Part shown: positions 41,893 to 51,326 of the stretch, piece after piece
How positions within the stretch are numbered: position 1 is the stretch's first letter
How the letters are laid out: the number at the start of each line of letters is the position of its first letter
Assembly (NCBI GenBank): GCA_965218235.1
Contig: OZ244596.1
Location: forward strand, 1,860,001 to 1,924,000
DNA length: 64,000 nucleotides
Reading direction: 5' to 3'
Source of the DNA: CADCWK01 sp965218235
Lineage (GTDB): Bacteria; Chloroflexota; Chloroflexia; Thermomicrobiales; UBA6265
Made by a program: the position numbers and the translations under genes
The notes under the pieces: model-generated
The model's database searches: none
Seen by the model: only the letters and a program-made list of their open reading frames with translations
What the model was told of the DNA's origin: nothing

Positions 41893-43209
41893 TTGCTGAG
41901 CCAGATTGCGCCCATCCGGACTCGTACGTACTACGGCTGGTCGATCGTCGGCGCACTTGCCGTGACCGAGTTGATCTCGTTCGGCGTGCTGTACTACGCC
42001 TTCTCGGCCCTGCTGGTACCGATGCAGCGGGAGCTGGGCTGGTCGCTGACGGTCCTCTCGGGCGGCTTCTCGGTGGCGCTGCTCGTCTCGGGTCTGGTCG
42101 CGCCGCTGGTAGGTCAATGGCTGGACCGGCGCGGGGCGCGGCTCCTGATGACGACGGGGTCGATCACCGCGACCGGCGCGGTGCTGGCCTGGTCCCGGGT
42201 CGAGACGATTCCGGGCTACTTCGCGGTCTGGCTGGCGATGGGATTGGCGATGGCGGCGGTCTTCTACGAGCCCGCCTTCGCCGTCATCACTGCCTGGTTC
42301 ATCCGGCTGCGCGGCCGGGCGCTGCTCGCGCTGACGATCACCGGCGGGCTCGCCAGCACGATCTTTCTGCCCCTGACCGATCTGCTCTCCCGCTCCATCG
42401 GCTGGCGGGAGGCGCTGGTCGTCCTGGCCGTAATCCTCGCGGTTGGGACGATCGGCCCACACCTCATCGTCCTGCGGCGCCGGCCGGAGGACATCGGCCT
42501 CCTGCCCGACGGTGCCGTTGCCAGCGACGCGGTGCCTTGTGGGACGCCGCGGCCCGAGGCATCCGGAACGGTGGGTGCTGAATCGGCGCCCGAGGTCGAT
42601 GTCCGGTCGGCGCTGCGGATGCCGGCATTCTGGTGGCTGGTCGGCGCCTTCGTCTTCAGCACGCTGACGACGACCGCCGTCACCGTCCACCTCGTCGCCT
42701 ATCTGACGGAGCAGGGCCACGCCAGCAGCTTCGCCGCGCTGATCGCCGGCGCCTACGGCCTGTTCTCGGTCACGGGCCGGATCGTGGTGACCGGGGCGGG
42801 TCGGTTCGTTTCCGGTGGCCGGATGACGGTGATCGTCTTCGGGCTCCAGGCGCTGGCGATCCTCGTCCTCGTGGCACTTGGCCGGGAGACCGGCGGCGTC
42901 CTCCTGTTCATCGTTCTGTTCGGCGCCAGCACCGGCGCGCTGACTCTCGCCCGGGCAACGATCGTCGCCGACTACTTCGGGCGGACGTCCTACGGCGCGA
43001 TCTCCGGGACGATCTCGCTGTTCTCCACGCTCTCCCGGGCCACCGCGCCGGTCGGGGCGGGGATCGGCTACGAGCTGGCGAACGGCTACGGCCCGGTCTT
43101 CGTGGTCCTGGCCGGGACCGCCCTGCTGGCGACCTTCGCGATGGCAATAGCCGAACGGATGCGGACGGTTCAGTCGGCGTTCGCCGTCCGCTCCCTTCCC
43201 TCATCCTGA
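41893..43209 (+). CDS. MFS permease at the end of the arsenic cluster
   Basis: 438 residues with about 12 membrane helices. The start is uncertain: TTG at 41893, three bases after AGGAG, or the following CTG. The first helix pair is YYGWSIVGALAVTELISFGVLYYAFSALLVPMQRELGWS, with the MFS loop VAPLVGQWLDRRGARLLMTTG (motif A-like) and LAILVLVALGRETGGVLLF in the second half. A short loop at about residues 190-235 separates the halves. Its place 42 bp after the flavoprotein suggests export of an oxidised or methylated arsenical, as MFS members ArsJ or ArsK do elsewhere, but similarity to those is not established here. Confidence 0.78.
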   Translation: MLSQIAPIRTRTYYGWSIVGALAVTELISFGVLYYAFSALLVPMQRELGWSLTVLSGGFSVALLVSGLVAPLVGQWLDRRGARLLMTTGSITATGAVLAWSRVETIPGYFAVWLAMGLAMAAVFYEPAFAVITAWFIRLRGRALLALTITGGLASTIFLPLTDLLSRSIGWREALVVLAVILAVGTIGPHLIVLRRRPEDIGLLPDGAVASDAVPCGTPRPEASGTVGAESAPEVDVRSALRMPAFWWLVGAFVFSTLTTTAVTVHLVAYLTEQGHASSFAALIAGAYGLFSVTGRIVVTGAGRFVSGGRMTVIVFGLQALAILVLVALGRETGGVLLFIVLFGASTGALTLARATIVADYFGRTSYGAISGTISLFSTLSRATAPVGAGIGYELANGYGPVFVVLAGTALLATFAMAIAERMRTVQSAFAVRSLPSS

Positions 43210-43237
43210 GCCAGAACGGTTGGAAGCAGCCGGCTCC

Positions 43238-44752
43238 TCAGCCGATCCGGACCGGTACTTCGGGGTACCGGTAGCGCGGCGGATGCTGCCGTCCCTGGAG
43301 GGCGTAGGCGAACGACAGCGGCCCGATCCGACCGAGGAACATGCCGATGGCGAGGATGACCTTGCCCGCGTCGGAGAGTTCCGGCGTGATACCGGTCGTC
43401 AAACCAACGGTCGCGACGGCGCTCATGGATTCGAAGAGCACCCCGGCCGTGCCGAAGCGGTCTTCGAGCTGTGGGCCGTCGACGATTACCAGCGCCATCG
43501 TCACGAAGAAGTAGATCGTCATGTACAGGACGATTACGGCCATGGCCCGGAAGATGAGCGGTGCGCCCAGTCGGCGACCGAAGATCTGGACGTCCGTATT
43601 GCCTCGGAGGGCCGAAAAGACGGCCACCACGATGACGCCGATGGTGGTCATCTTCATCCCGCCAGCCGTGGAGCCGGAGGCGCCGCCGATGGCCATGACG
43701 CCCAGCCAGATCAGTAGGGTGACCGTTGCCGCCTGGCCGAAGTTGACGGTTGTGTAGCCGGCCGTCCGCGCCGAGACGCTCTGGAAGATGGCGCTCATGG
43801 GTCGCGCCCAGTCGGGTGTTTCGGCCAGCGAGTCGTTCCATTCGACGGCGAGGAACACGGCCGCCGCGCCGAGGACCAGCACGGCGTTGATGGACAGCAC
43901 CAGTTTGGAGTCGAGGGAGAGTCTGGTCCAGGACCGGCTTCGCCAGACATCGTGAAGCACGATGTATGAGATCGCTCCGGCCTGGATCAGGCTGGCGATC
44001 ACGACGTTGACGATGACCGACTGATCGTAGGGAACCAGGGACTGGAAGTTGTCGCTCAGGTCGAACCCGGCGTTGCAGAAGGCGGCCACCGCGTGGAAGA
44101 CGCCGTTCCAGAGGGCCTGCCTGAACGAAAGACCGGCTCCGAGCCAGAAGTATAAGGTCAGGATCAACGCGCCGATCGCTTCGACGACGGCCGTGAAGCG
44201 TACGATCTGCCCGGAGTAGTCCAGCGCCTCGCGCAGCGTGAGGGTCGGTGAACCGTCCTGCATGAGCATCGCATCGCGCAGACTGCCTCCCCGTCGCAGG
44301 ATCGCCAGGACCAGACTTGCCCCGACCATGAACCCCAGTCCGCCGGTCTGGATCAACGCCAGGATGGTCAGCTGGCCGAAGAACGACCAGTGGGTGGAGG
44401 TGTTGACCGTTACGAGCCCGGTGACCGACGCGGCGGAGACCGCGGTGAACATGGCGTCATAGGGGTTCGTCGACTGGCCGGACGCGGCCGCCCATGGCGC
44501 CAGGAGGAGAAGGGTGCCGATCAGGATGATGAGGATGAAGGCGAGGGCGAAGCGGCGGGCATGGACGATCGGCGTCGCGAAACTGGTATGCTCCACCGGT
44601 TCCGGGCAGTCGATGATCCGGGTCTGGCGCGGCCTCCGGCGGATGACATCGCGGCCATGGCGGCGAGGGACGGGCCGCGGAGTAGCCCCCGGGCGTTGCG
44701 TCGCATGCAGACTTGTGTCCGTTCGGTCGCCCCGTTGGTCCGAAGTCTTCAA
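43238..44752 (-). CDS. TrkH/KtrB-type potassium transporter membrane subunit
   Basis: 504 residues if the TTG overlapping the trkA stop is used (GTG 44596 would remove 52 Arg/Pro-rich residues). Four M1-P-M2 repeats with filter-like segments: FTAVSAASVTGLVTVNT, FHAVAAFCNAGFDLSDN, FQSVSARTAGYTTVNFGQA and FESMSAVATVGLTTGIT. In each, a Gly near the middle marks the K+ selectivity filter. The gating loop GASGSTAGGMKMTTIGV is also typical. It takes up K+ (probably with Na+) across the membrane, gated by the TrkA/KtrA subunit encoded just upstream. Divergent from the CopG-type gene and convergent with the MFS gene. Confidence 0.92.
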   Translation of the reverse strand: MKTSDQRGDRTDTSLHATQRPGATPRPVPRRHGRDVIRRRPRQTRIIDCPEPVEHTSFATPIVHARRFALAFILIILIGTLLLLAPWAAASGQSTNPYDAMFTAVSAASVTGLVTVNTSTHWSFFGQLTILALIQTGGLGFMVGASLVLAILRRGGSLRDAMLMQDGSPTLTLREALDYSGQIVRFTAVVEAIGALILTLYFWLGAGLSFRQALWNGVFHAVAAFCNAGFDLSDNFQSLVPYDQSVIVNVVIASLIQAGAISYIVLHDVWRSRSWTRLSLDSKLVLSINAVLVLGAAAVFLAVEWNDSLAETPDWARPMSAIFQSVSARTAGYTTVNFGQAATVTLLIWLGVMAIGGASGSTAGGMKMTTIGVIVVAVFSALRGNTDVQIFGRRLGAPLIFRAMAVIVLYMTIYFFVTMALVIVDGPQLEDRFGTAGVLFESMSAVATVGLTTGITPELSDAGKVILAIGMFLGRIGPLSFAYALQGRQHPPRYRYPEVPVRIG

Positions 44753-45447
44753 GGTGTTTTGGGCTCGCGGATCGTACTGCTGAATCGGTTGATGGCCGCG
44801 TCGGTTCCGGCAACGATGATCTCGTCACCGCGCTCGATCTGCTCGTCGTAGGATGGCGCCGTGATGAGGCGGTCGCCGCGTCGGATCAGCAGCACGCTCA
44901 GCGCGAGGTCAGGGGTGTTGTAGAGATCGGCCAGCGATCGACCGATGAAGTGTGCCGGGGCGTTCATCTTCGCCAGTCCCGCCGTTGTCGTCAACGTGAT
45001 GTAATCGTTGATAGTGCGGACGGCGAGAGAGTGTCCAAGGCGGACACCCGCGTCCCGCTCCGGAAAGATTACCCGGTCGGCGCCGATCCGGTTCAGGACA
45101 TCGCCGTGAAGTTTGTTGGCCGCCTTCGAGATGACCCACGGCACACCTAGTTGCTTGAGCTGCATGGTCGCCAGAACGCTGGCCTCCAGGTTTTCGCCCT
45201 GGGCCACGATACCGACGTCCGACTCCTCCACATGCAGGGATCGGAGGAGCTCCTCGTCGGTGCCATCTCCCTGCGCGGCGAGAGTGACGAAGTTGGACGC
45301 CTCGGCGACGGGGCGCTCGGCGATGTCGATCGCGAGGACTTCGTAGCCGAGCGAGACGAGTGTCTTGGCGGTACTCGTGCCGAAGCGCCCCAGGCCGATG
45401 ACAACCACCCGATCCTTGCGATCCTGGTCCCGCTGGCGTCGAAACAT
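44749..45447 (-). CDS. TrkA/KtrA-type cytoplasmic gating subunit of the K+ transporter
   Basis: 232 residues from the ATG at 45447. RCK N-domain: RVVVIGLGRFGTSTAKTLVSLGYEVLAID, a G-x-G-x-x-G nucleotide fold ending in an acidic residue, followed by DGTDEELLRSLHVEESDVGIVAQGENLEASVLATMQLKQLG. TrkA-C domain: FIGRSLADLYNTPDLALSVLLIRRGDRLITAPSYDEQIERGDEIIVAGTDAAINRF. One RCK unit, as in KtrA, rather than the doubled Escherichia TrkA. Binds NAD(H) or ATP/ADP and gates the membrane subunit. Its stop overlaps the next gene by 4 bp. Confidence 0.93.
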   Translation of the reverse strand: MFRRQRDQDRKDRVVVIGLGRFGTSTAKTLVSLGYEVLAIDIAERPVAEASNFVTLAAQGDGTDEELLRSLHVEESDVGIVAQGENLEASVLATMQLKQLGVPWVISKAANKLHGDVLNRIGADRVIFPERDAGVRLGHSLAVRTINDYITLTTTAGLAKMNAPAHFIGRSLADLYNTPDLALSVLLIRRGDRLITAPSYDEQIERGDEIIVAGTDAAINRFSSTIREPKTP

Positions 45448-45692
45448 CCGGTCACCACTTTCTGTCCAGGCGAGACCACTGACGCTGCCGGCAACCATAC
45501 GTGCGTAGCGTACCAACCAGCGACGAGTCCCGGCGAGACTCGATCGGGCGTCCGGTGCTCTGACACCGATCGCGACGTGACGAATCGGTCGATAGGCGAG
45601 TGATCCAGGTCAATAGTCGTTCCGTTCTAGTGGGCAGGTGGTGGAGCGGCTTCCCACCGAGGAATCGTGTCCGCAGACTGGAGTCCGATCCC

Positions 45693-45968
45693 ATGAGCGA
45701 AACGTCCGGTCGAGTTCCCAATGGTTCGCGGCCACTCCCGACGGCGAGCTTCGCGCTGCGACCGGAGCAGGTCGACCAGATCAAGCGGATGGCCGCGCAG
45801 CGCGGTACGAGCCAGAGCGCCATCGTGCGCGAGGCCATCGATATGCTGATGCGGGACACCGTCCGCCAGGCGCTGGAGCACTTGCAGCGCGCCCGACGGG
45901 TCGATGGGGCTCCGCTCTTTCCGGATCCGGACGCCGGGGTTACGTCGCTCGGGATCAACGGGGAGTAG
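45693..45968 (+). CDS. Ribbon-helix-helix (CopG-type) DNA-binding protein
   Basis: 91 residues from the ATG at 45693 with GGAG eight bases upstream. The core SFALRPEQVDQIKRMAAQRGTSQSAIVREAIDMLMRDT is a ribbon-helix-helix: one beta strand (TASFALR), then two helices with the conserved S-x-S-x-I-V-R-E-A-I pattern. Such proteins are antitoxins or small repressors. No toxin gene is adjacent. The tail LFPDPDAGVTSLGINGE is acidic and resembles antitoxin tails. It ends about 115 bp before a strong terminator. Target unknown. Confidence 0.75.
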   Translation: MSETSGRVPNGSRPLPTASFALRPEQVDQIKRMAAQRGTSQSAIVREAIDMLMRDTVRQALEHLQRARRVDGAPLFPDPDAGVTSLGINGE

Positions 45969-46084
45969 TTTGGGCGACGAGAGAACCAATTCGGCGGTGT
46001 TGACGTTTACTACTTTGAGTGACGGACTTCCCCCCCAACGCGGGTCGAGCAATCGCCCGCAGCCCGTTTCTCTTCCCTTCCCAG

Positions 46085-46127
46085 CCAGCGCGGGATGCGA
46101 CCATCGCATCCCGCGCTGGTCGTTTTC
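46085..46127 (+). terminator. Intrinsic terminator after the ribbon-helix-helix gene
   Basis: CCAGCGCGGGATGCGA (46085-46100) pairs perfectly with TCGCATCCCGCGCTGG (46104-46119): 16 bp with a 3-nt loop. TCGTTTTC follows on the plus strand. It separates this gene from the HAD gene. Confidence 0.8.
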
Positions 46128-46170
46128 GGCGGCGGCAATGACGACGCCCGTACCCTGGGGGACGGCCCGC

Positions 46171-46779
46171 ATGACGATTCGCGCAATTCTGATCGATCTC
46201 GACGGGGTGCTGCGCCACTGGCCCCGGCCCTGGGATGCCGCGTCGGAACCGGGACAGCGGCGGGTCGAGGATGAGGTCTTCAAAGTCGCGTTCGCGCCCG
46301 AGCTCCTGCACCAGGCGATTACCGGCGTCATAACCCACGACGAGTGGACAGCCGAGACCATCGCGCGCCTCTCGATTGACTGGCCCGAGGACGACGCCCG
46401 ACGGGCCGTCGTGGACTGGGTCAATTCGGTCCCCCTGATCGACTCCAGGGTGCGGGAGCTTGTCAGCGAGTGGCGGCAGGTCGTTCCGGTCGTCCTGATC
46501 ACGAATGCTACGAGCCGCCTCGGACGGGATCTGGCCGTCATCGGGCTGGACGGGGCGTTCGATGCGATCGTCAACTCCTCCGAGACCGGTCAGGCCAAGC
46601 CTGATCCTGATATCTTCGCGGCGGCCCTGTCGCGAGCTGGCGCGGCGCCCGACCAGGCGATCTTCATCGACGACTCGGCAACCAACGTCGAAGCCGCTGT
46701 CGCGCTGGGTCTGCTGGGCTATCGTTTCGATGGCGATGTCGATCGGCTGACGACGTTCGTGAGTGGCAACCTGCGCTGA
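46171..46779 (+). CDS. HAD-superfamily hydrolase
   Basis: 202 residues from the ATG at 46171; an in-frame ATG at 46138 is the alternative. The four HAD motifs are visible: DLDGVL (nucleophile Asp and second Asp) in RAILIDLDGVLRHW, VLITNATSR (motif II Thr), the Lys in SSETGQAKPDPDIFAAAL, and FIDDSATNVEAAVALG (acidic pair of motif IV). It is a subfamily I phosphatase or dehalogenase-like enzyme with a helical cap (residues 20-85). The substrate is not predictable. It sits alone after a terminator and before Hsp20. Confidence 0.85.
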   Translation: MTIRAILIDLDGVLRHWPRPWDAASEPGQRRVEDEVFKVAFAPELLHQAITGVITHDEWTAETIARLSIDWPEDDARRAVVDWVNSVPLIDSRVRELVSEWRQVVPVVLITNATSRLGRDLAVIGLDGAFDAIVNSSETGQAKPDPDIFAAALSRAGAAPDQAIFIDDSATNVEAAVALGLLGYRFDGDVDRLTTFVSGNLR

Positions 46780-46863
46780 CGATCTGCTGTCAGGCACAGG
46801 AAGTGAATATCGCGCGTGTGACACTTCCCATCGGCTATGATGATACGATCCATATAAGACCAC

Positions 46864-46892
46864 TTGCAACCAGGTGATTAGACCGATAGAAT
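46864..46892 (+). promoter_or_regulatory. Sigma-70-type promoter of hsp20
   Basis: TTGCAA (46864-46869) and TAGAAT (46887-46892) are separated by exactly 17 bp. Transcription would start near 46900, leaving a leader of about 120 nt before the GTG at 47023. No CIRCE (TTAGCACTC-N9-GAGTGCTAA) element is seen, so HrcA control is unlikely. Confidence 0.55.
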
Positions 46893-47022
46893 TGTTTCCA
46901 GTGATGCCTGCCCATGGCACTCGTCGTGTGCGGCAGGATCGCCGCAAACATGTGTCGGGACCGCTGTCCGAAGCGACGCATCCTGGCACGAAGACAGACC
47001 CGGACGTGAGGAAGAGACTCCA

Positions 47023-47625
47023 GTGAACAATCGATATCCCACCCAGCGTGTCACGGTTCCGGTTGGCGGCATGATCATGCGCGACGCCGTGGACCGCATC
47101 TTCAACGACAGCTTCTTCAACTCGCCCTTCCGCTCCGTCTGGGGTGGTGGCTTCAACGGCGGGTCCGGCGCCTCCCGCCTCGGTATCGCGATCGACGTCT
47201 ACGAGACCGCACGCGAGGTCGTCATCATCGCCGCCGTGCCGGGCCTCGGTCCGGACGACATCAACGTCCAGGTTCACGACAACACGGTGACACTGAGTGG
47301 CCAGCTCCCGAACGTCGCCCAGTCCGAGGATGCCAGGCAGGCGACGTGGTACATCCACGAGCTGCCGTACGGCCGCTTCCAGCGGAGTTTGAAGCTCCCG
47401 GTCGAGATCGACGCGGACGCCGCCGATGCGACGTTCGAGAACGGCATCCTCCAGTTGCACCTGCCCAAGGCATCGCAGTCCCGCCCGCGTCAGATCACCG
47501 TCCGGCGCAACGAGCCGGCGACTCCGGAGCCGCTCGCCCTTTCGAACGACGAGACCCAGGATGTCGCGGCGACCAACGGCACCGGTGACCACGCCGACGT
47601 TGGCGACGTGATCGCCCACAACTGA
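47023..47625 (+). CDS. Small heat-shock protein, Hsp20/alpha-crystallin family
   Basis: 200 residues from a GTG with GAGGAAGA seven bases upstream. The alpha-crystallin domain spans about 55-155: IAIDVYETAREVVIIAAVPGLGPDDINVQVHDNTVTLSGQL, LPYGRFQRSLKLPVEIDADAADATFENGILQLHLPKA. The A-x-x-x-N-G-x-L-x-x-x-x-P motif is present as TFENGILQLHLPKA. The C-terminal I-x-V anchor is in RQITV. A 40-residue flexible tail follows, rich in A, T and D. It is an ATP-independent holdase. The N-terminus (NDSFFNSPFRSVWGGGFNGG) is Phe/Gly rich, as in bacterial class A members. Confidence 0.95.
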   Translation: MNNRYPTQRVTVPVGGMIMRDAVDRIFNDSFFNSPFRSVWGGGFNGGSGASRLGIAIDVYETAREVVIIAAVPGLGPDDINVQVHDNTVTLSGQLPNVAQSEDARQATWYIHELPYGRFQRSLKLPVEIDADAADATFENGILQLHLPKASQSRPRQITVRRNEPATPEPLALSNDETQDVAATNGTGDHADVGDVIAHN

Positions 47626-47658
47626 TTCGTCCTGGGCGATCTGTGAGACCGGACACAG

Positions 47659-47696
47659 GAGGGCCACCGCGATGTCCGTTGCGGTGGCCCTTCTGT
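47659..47696 (+). terminator. Intrinsic terminator after hsp20
   Basis: AGGGCCACCGC (47660-47670) pairs with GCGGTGGCCCT (47681-47691), 11 bp with a 10-nt loop, followed by TCTGT. It lies 35 bp after the hsp20 stop. Confidence 0.6.
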
Positions 47697-47811
47697 CCGC
47701 CCGAAGGATGCTATACCGGCCGGGCCTCGCGCTGGTCCAGTCGTCTGCATTGAATCTGCCCGGCCCCGCCAGGTCGGGAACGATTCCCAATCGTCGCGAT
47801 GACAACGGCGA

Positions 47812-47838
47812 CGCCCTCTGGTCCGGAACCAGGGGGCG
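47812..47838 (-). terminator. Hairpin after the ABC ATPase gene
   Basis: CGCCCTCTGGT and ACCAGGGGGCG form an 11-bp stem with one G-T pair around a 5-nt loop. It lies 35 bp past the stop of the minus-strand ATPase gene. No T run. Confidence 0.4.
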
Positions 47839-47872
47839 CCATTCCGATTGGTGTTGGGGACAGGACGCCGGA

Positions 47873-48979
<1,107 letters not shown>

Positions 48980-49417
48980 GTAATGGACCTCCCGGCGGAT
49001 TACGCCTGCGGGCATGCCGGTGCCGTGGCAGGGGAGCATCGTCCACCTCGTCATCCTGCGCACCACAATGTTACGCGACGAGTCCGGGGCCGCCCGTGAT
49101 GCTCAACGGGCTGACCGCCTACGGTTCCACATCGATGATGGGACGCGTGCGGGCATTGTTGCGGTCGGGCGCCGGAGTGTCAAGGATGGGAAGTGGGACC
49201 CGGCCCCTCCCGATGTCGGTCTCGACGGTTGGTACCACCGGGTCAGCCTGGAGAGACGCCGCAGTCACCTGGCGAGTCAGGCGCCATGCTCCGGATAGCT
49301 CTCGCCATGTCCCACTGTCCCCGTCGGGCTCGACGACGTACCATGTCCGGAGTCATTTTCACCGCCATGGGCGGAACGGGAGTCCGGACGCGATCAGCGC
49401 CGGAGGAGCGAGGGATC
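48980..49417. other. Divergent gap between the ABC ATPase and sugar kinase genes
   Basis: 438 bp with no supported gene. The sugar kinase frame is open from 49193 but lacks family similarity there; GGAGGAG at 49402-49408 marks its real start. I see no convincing operator or promoter. Confidence 0.4.
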
Positions 49418-50512
49418 GTGTCGACGGGGAACCCGGGCGGACCGGATCAGGCGGTGCGGCAGCAGATCGTACCGGGCCGGTTCGCCGGCTACGTCGTCAC
49501 CTTCGGTGAGGCGATGCTCCGGTTCACGCCGCCGGGCAACGAGCGGCTGGAGCGCACCCAGACGCTCGGCATCTCGGGTGGCGGCGCCGAGCTCAACACG
49601 GCAACGGGACTGGCAAGCTTCGGCATTCCCAACACGTTCGTTACGACGCTGCCCGACAACCCGCTCGGCCGCTGGCTGGTCCGCTCGGTCCGGGCGCACG
49701 GCGTCGATGACGCCGGGGTTCACTGGCAGCCGGAGGCCGATGGTCGGATGGGCGTCTACTATCTTGAGGAGGCCGTCGACCCACGCCCATCGGCCGTCAC
49801 CTACGACCGGGCCAACTCGGCGATGGCACGGATCGCGCCCGGTCGATTCGACTGGCCGGCGATCCTGGCGGGGGCACTGGCCTTCCATGTCTCCGGGATC
49901 ACCCCGGCACTCGGTGCTGGCGCCCGTGCCGAGACCCTGACCGCGATCCGGGTGGCCCGCGACCTCGGTGTTCCGGTCGCCTTCGATCTCAACTACCGGA
50001 GCAAGCTCTGGTCGGAGGCTGACGCGGCTGACTGCTTCCTCGAGATCGTTCCGGGCGTCGACATCCTCTTCGCCGGCCGGGGCGCCCTGCGGACGTTCTT
50101 CCATATCGACGGGCAGATCGAGGAGGTCCTGATCCGGACCCGGTCCGAACTGGGTGTCGGCGTCGTCGCCATGCCGCGAAAGAAGAACGCCGGCAGTCGC
50201 GGGATCCGGCTGTCGTCCTACGCGTTGGGTGGGTCCGGCGAGATCGCCCGGGCGCCATGGGTCGAGACGGAGATCGTCGACCGGCTCGGTGGTGGCGATG
50301 CCTTCGCCGCCGGATTCCTCGCCGGCTACCTGGAGGCTCGAGCCGAGGGCGACGCGACGCTGGCCGCCGTGCCGGACCTGAACCGGGCCTGTGCGCTGGG
50401 AACCGCCGCCAGCGCTCTCAAACACACGATTCCCGGCGACTTCCTCTGCGCGACGCGGTCGGAGATCGAGGCGGTCGCCGCCGGAGTCGAAGCCGGAACG
50501 CTTCAGCGGTAG
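49418..50512 (+). CDS. PfkB-family sugar kinase (2-keto-3-deoxygluconate kinase-like)
   Basis: 364 residues from a GTG at 49418 with GGAGGAG nine bases upstream. Ribokinase fold: VVTFGEAMLRFTPPGNERLERTQTLGISGGGAELNTATGLASFG at the start (the G-G-x-x-x-N sugar loop), DLNYRSKLW in the middle, and the C-terminal PfkB signature DRLGGGDAFAAGFLAGYLE with the catalytic Asp. The KDG-kinase-like R-x-x-Y substrate segment is suggested by MGVYYLEEAVDPRPSAVTYDRANSAMA. It phosphorylates a ketose or sugar acid, probably KDG, feeding an Entner-Doudoroff-type route. An SDR/lactonase pair at 16-18 kb could supply such sugar acids, though it is 30 kb away. Confidence 0.85.
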   Translation: MSTGNPGGPDQAVRQQIVPGRFAGYVVTFGEAMLRFTPPGNERLERTQTLGISGGGAELNTATGLASFGIPNTFVTTLPDNPLGRWLVRSVRAHGVDDAGVHWQPEADGRMGVYYLEEAVDPRPSAVTYDRANSAMARIAPGRFDWPAILAGALAFHVSGITPALGAGARAETLTAIRVARDLGVPVAFDLNYRSKLWSEADAADCFLEIVPGVDILFAGRGALRTFFHIDGQIEEVLIRTRSELGVGVVAMPRKKNAGSRGIRLSSYALGGSGEIARAPWVETEIVDRLGGGDAFAAGFLAGYLEARAEGDATLAAVPDLNRACALGTAASALKHTIPGDFLCATRSEIEAVAAGVEAGTLQR

Positions 50513-50656
50513 CGCAGTGTGATGCTAGGCCGAATCGTGCGGGTCCAATCCTTGGCAAAACAGCCTGCCTTCGCGGACGGAAGCCGTCAAAGTGGTCGGC
50601 GGTCGGCTATCATCCTCGGCGACATGACGCGGTGCCGTTCTCAGGAGGAACTTTCG

Positions 50657-51151
50657 GTGGAACAGGTCGAGACGGTGGATGCGTTCATAGAGATTCCCCG
50701 GGGCAGCCGGAACAAGTACGAATACGACAAGGAACTCAAAACCTTCCGTCTCGATCGGGTGCTCTACAGCAGCGTGCACTACCCGTCCGACTACGGGTAC
50801 ATCCCGGACACGCTGGCCGAGGATGGCGACCCGCTGGACATCCTCGTCATCGTCCAGGAACCGACCTTCCCCGGTTGCATCATCCCGGTCCGCCCAATCG
50901 GTGGCCTGGACATGTGGGACGAGAAGGGCAGTGACTTCAAGGTCGTCGCTGTCCCGATCGGGGATCCGCGCTACGCCGAGATCTTCACGATGGAGGACGC
51001 CGGTTCCCACTGGGCCCGCGAGATCGAGACGTTCTTCGCGTCCTACAAGCACCTGGAGAACAAGACGTCGGAGGTTCGCGGCTGGCACGACGTCGCCCAC
51101 GTCACGCGGGTAATCGCCGAGTGTCGCGAACGCTACATCACGCGCGCTTGA
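50657..51151 (+). CDS. ppa: Inorganic pyrophosphatase (soluble, family I)
   Basis: 164 residues from the GTG at 50657, eight bases after AGGAGG; the open frame upstream is not family-like. It hydrolyses PPi from biosynthetic reactions. Active-site blocks are EIPRGSRNKYEYDKELKTFRLDRVL, YPSDYGYIPDTLAEDGDPLDILVI (signature D-x-D-P-x-D that binds Mg2+) and the lysine/tyrosine region SHWAREIETFFASYKHLENK. Length is normal for bacterial family I. It stands alone and converges with thrB. Confidence 0.96.
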   Translation: MEQVETVDAFIEIPRGSRNKYEYDKELKTFRLDRVLYSSVHYPSDYGYIPDTLAEDGDPLDILVIVQEPTFPGCIIPVRPIGGLDMWDEKGSDFKVVAVPIGDPRYAEIFTMEDAGSHWAREIETFFASYKHLENKTSEVRGWHDVAHVTRVIAECRERYITRA

Positions 51152-51261
51152 CCGATTTGGCAGGGAACGACCACGGACTGGCCCCGTCGCGGCGATGCTG
51201 TTCTGTGGTCCATGGGGGATCGGCCCCCGACGGTGTGCCTGGCGTTACGAGGAACGGTTTC

Positions 51262-51296
51262 GTAGGGGCGACCACGAGGAATCGCCGCTCCAGACG
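51262..51296 (+). repeat. GTAGGG-family repeat, copy D
   Basis: It begins GTAGGGGCGACCACGAGG, then AATCGCCGCTCCAGACG. The first 11 bases equal the start of copy B, and GGCGA pairs with TCGCC. It lies in the 175-bp gap between the convergent ppa and thrB genes; the rest of that gap shows no gene. Confidence 0.5.
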
Positions 51297-51326
51297 AGAT
51301 CAACCGGCGCGACCCGAATAAGGGGA

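Noticed and set aside
45693..45968. The CopG-type gene as half of a toxin-antitoxin pair
   Set aside because: No small toxin-like frame follows before the terminator at 46085.
46780..47022. Search for a CIRCE/HrcA element before hsp20
   Set aside because: No TTAGCACTC-type inverted repeat is present.
45955..47805. A 616-codon minus-strand frame opposite the HAD and Hsp20 genes
   Set aside because: No domain pattern, and it crosses two clear terminators and two well-supported genes.
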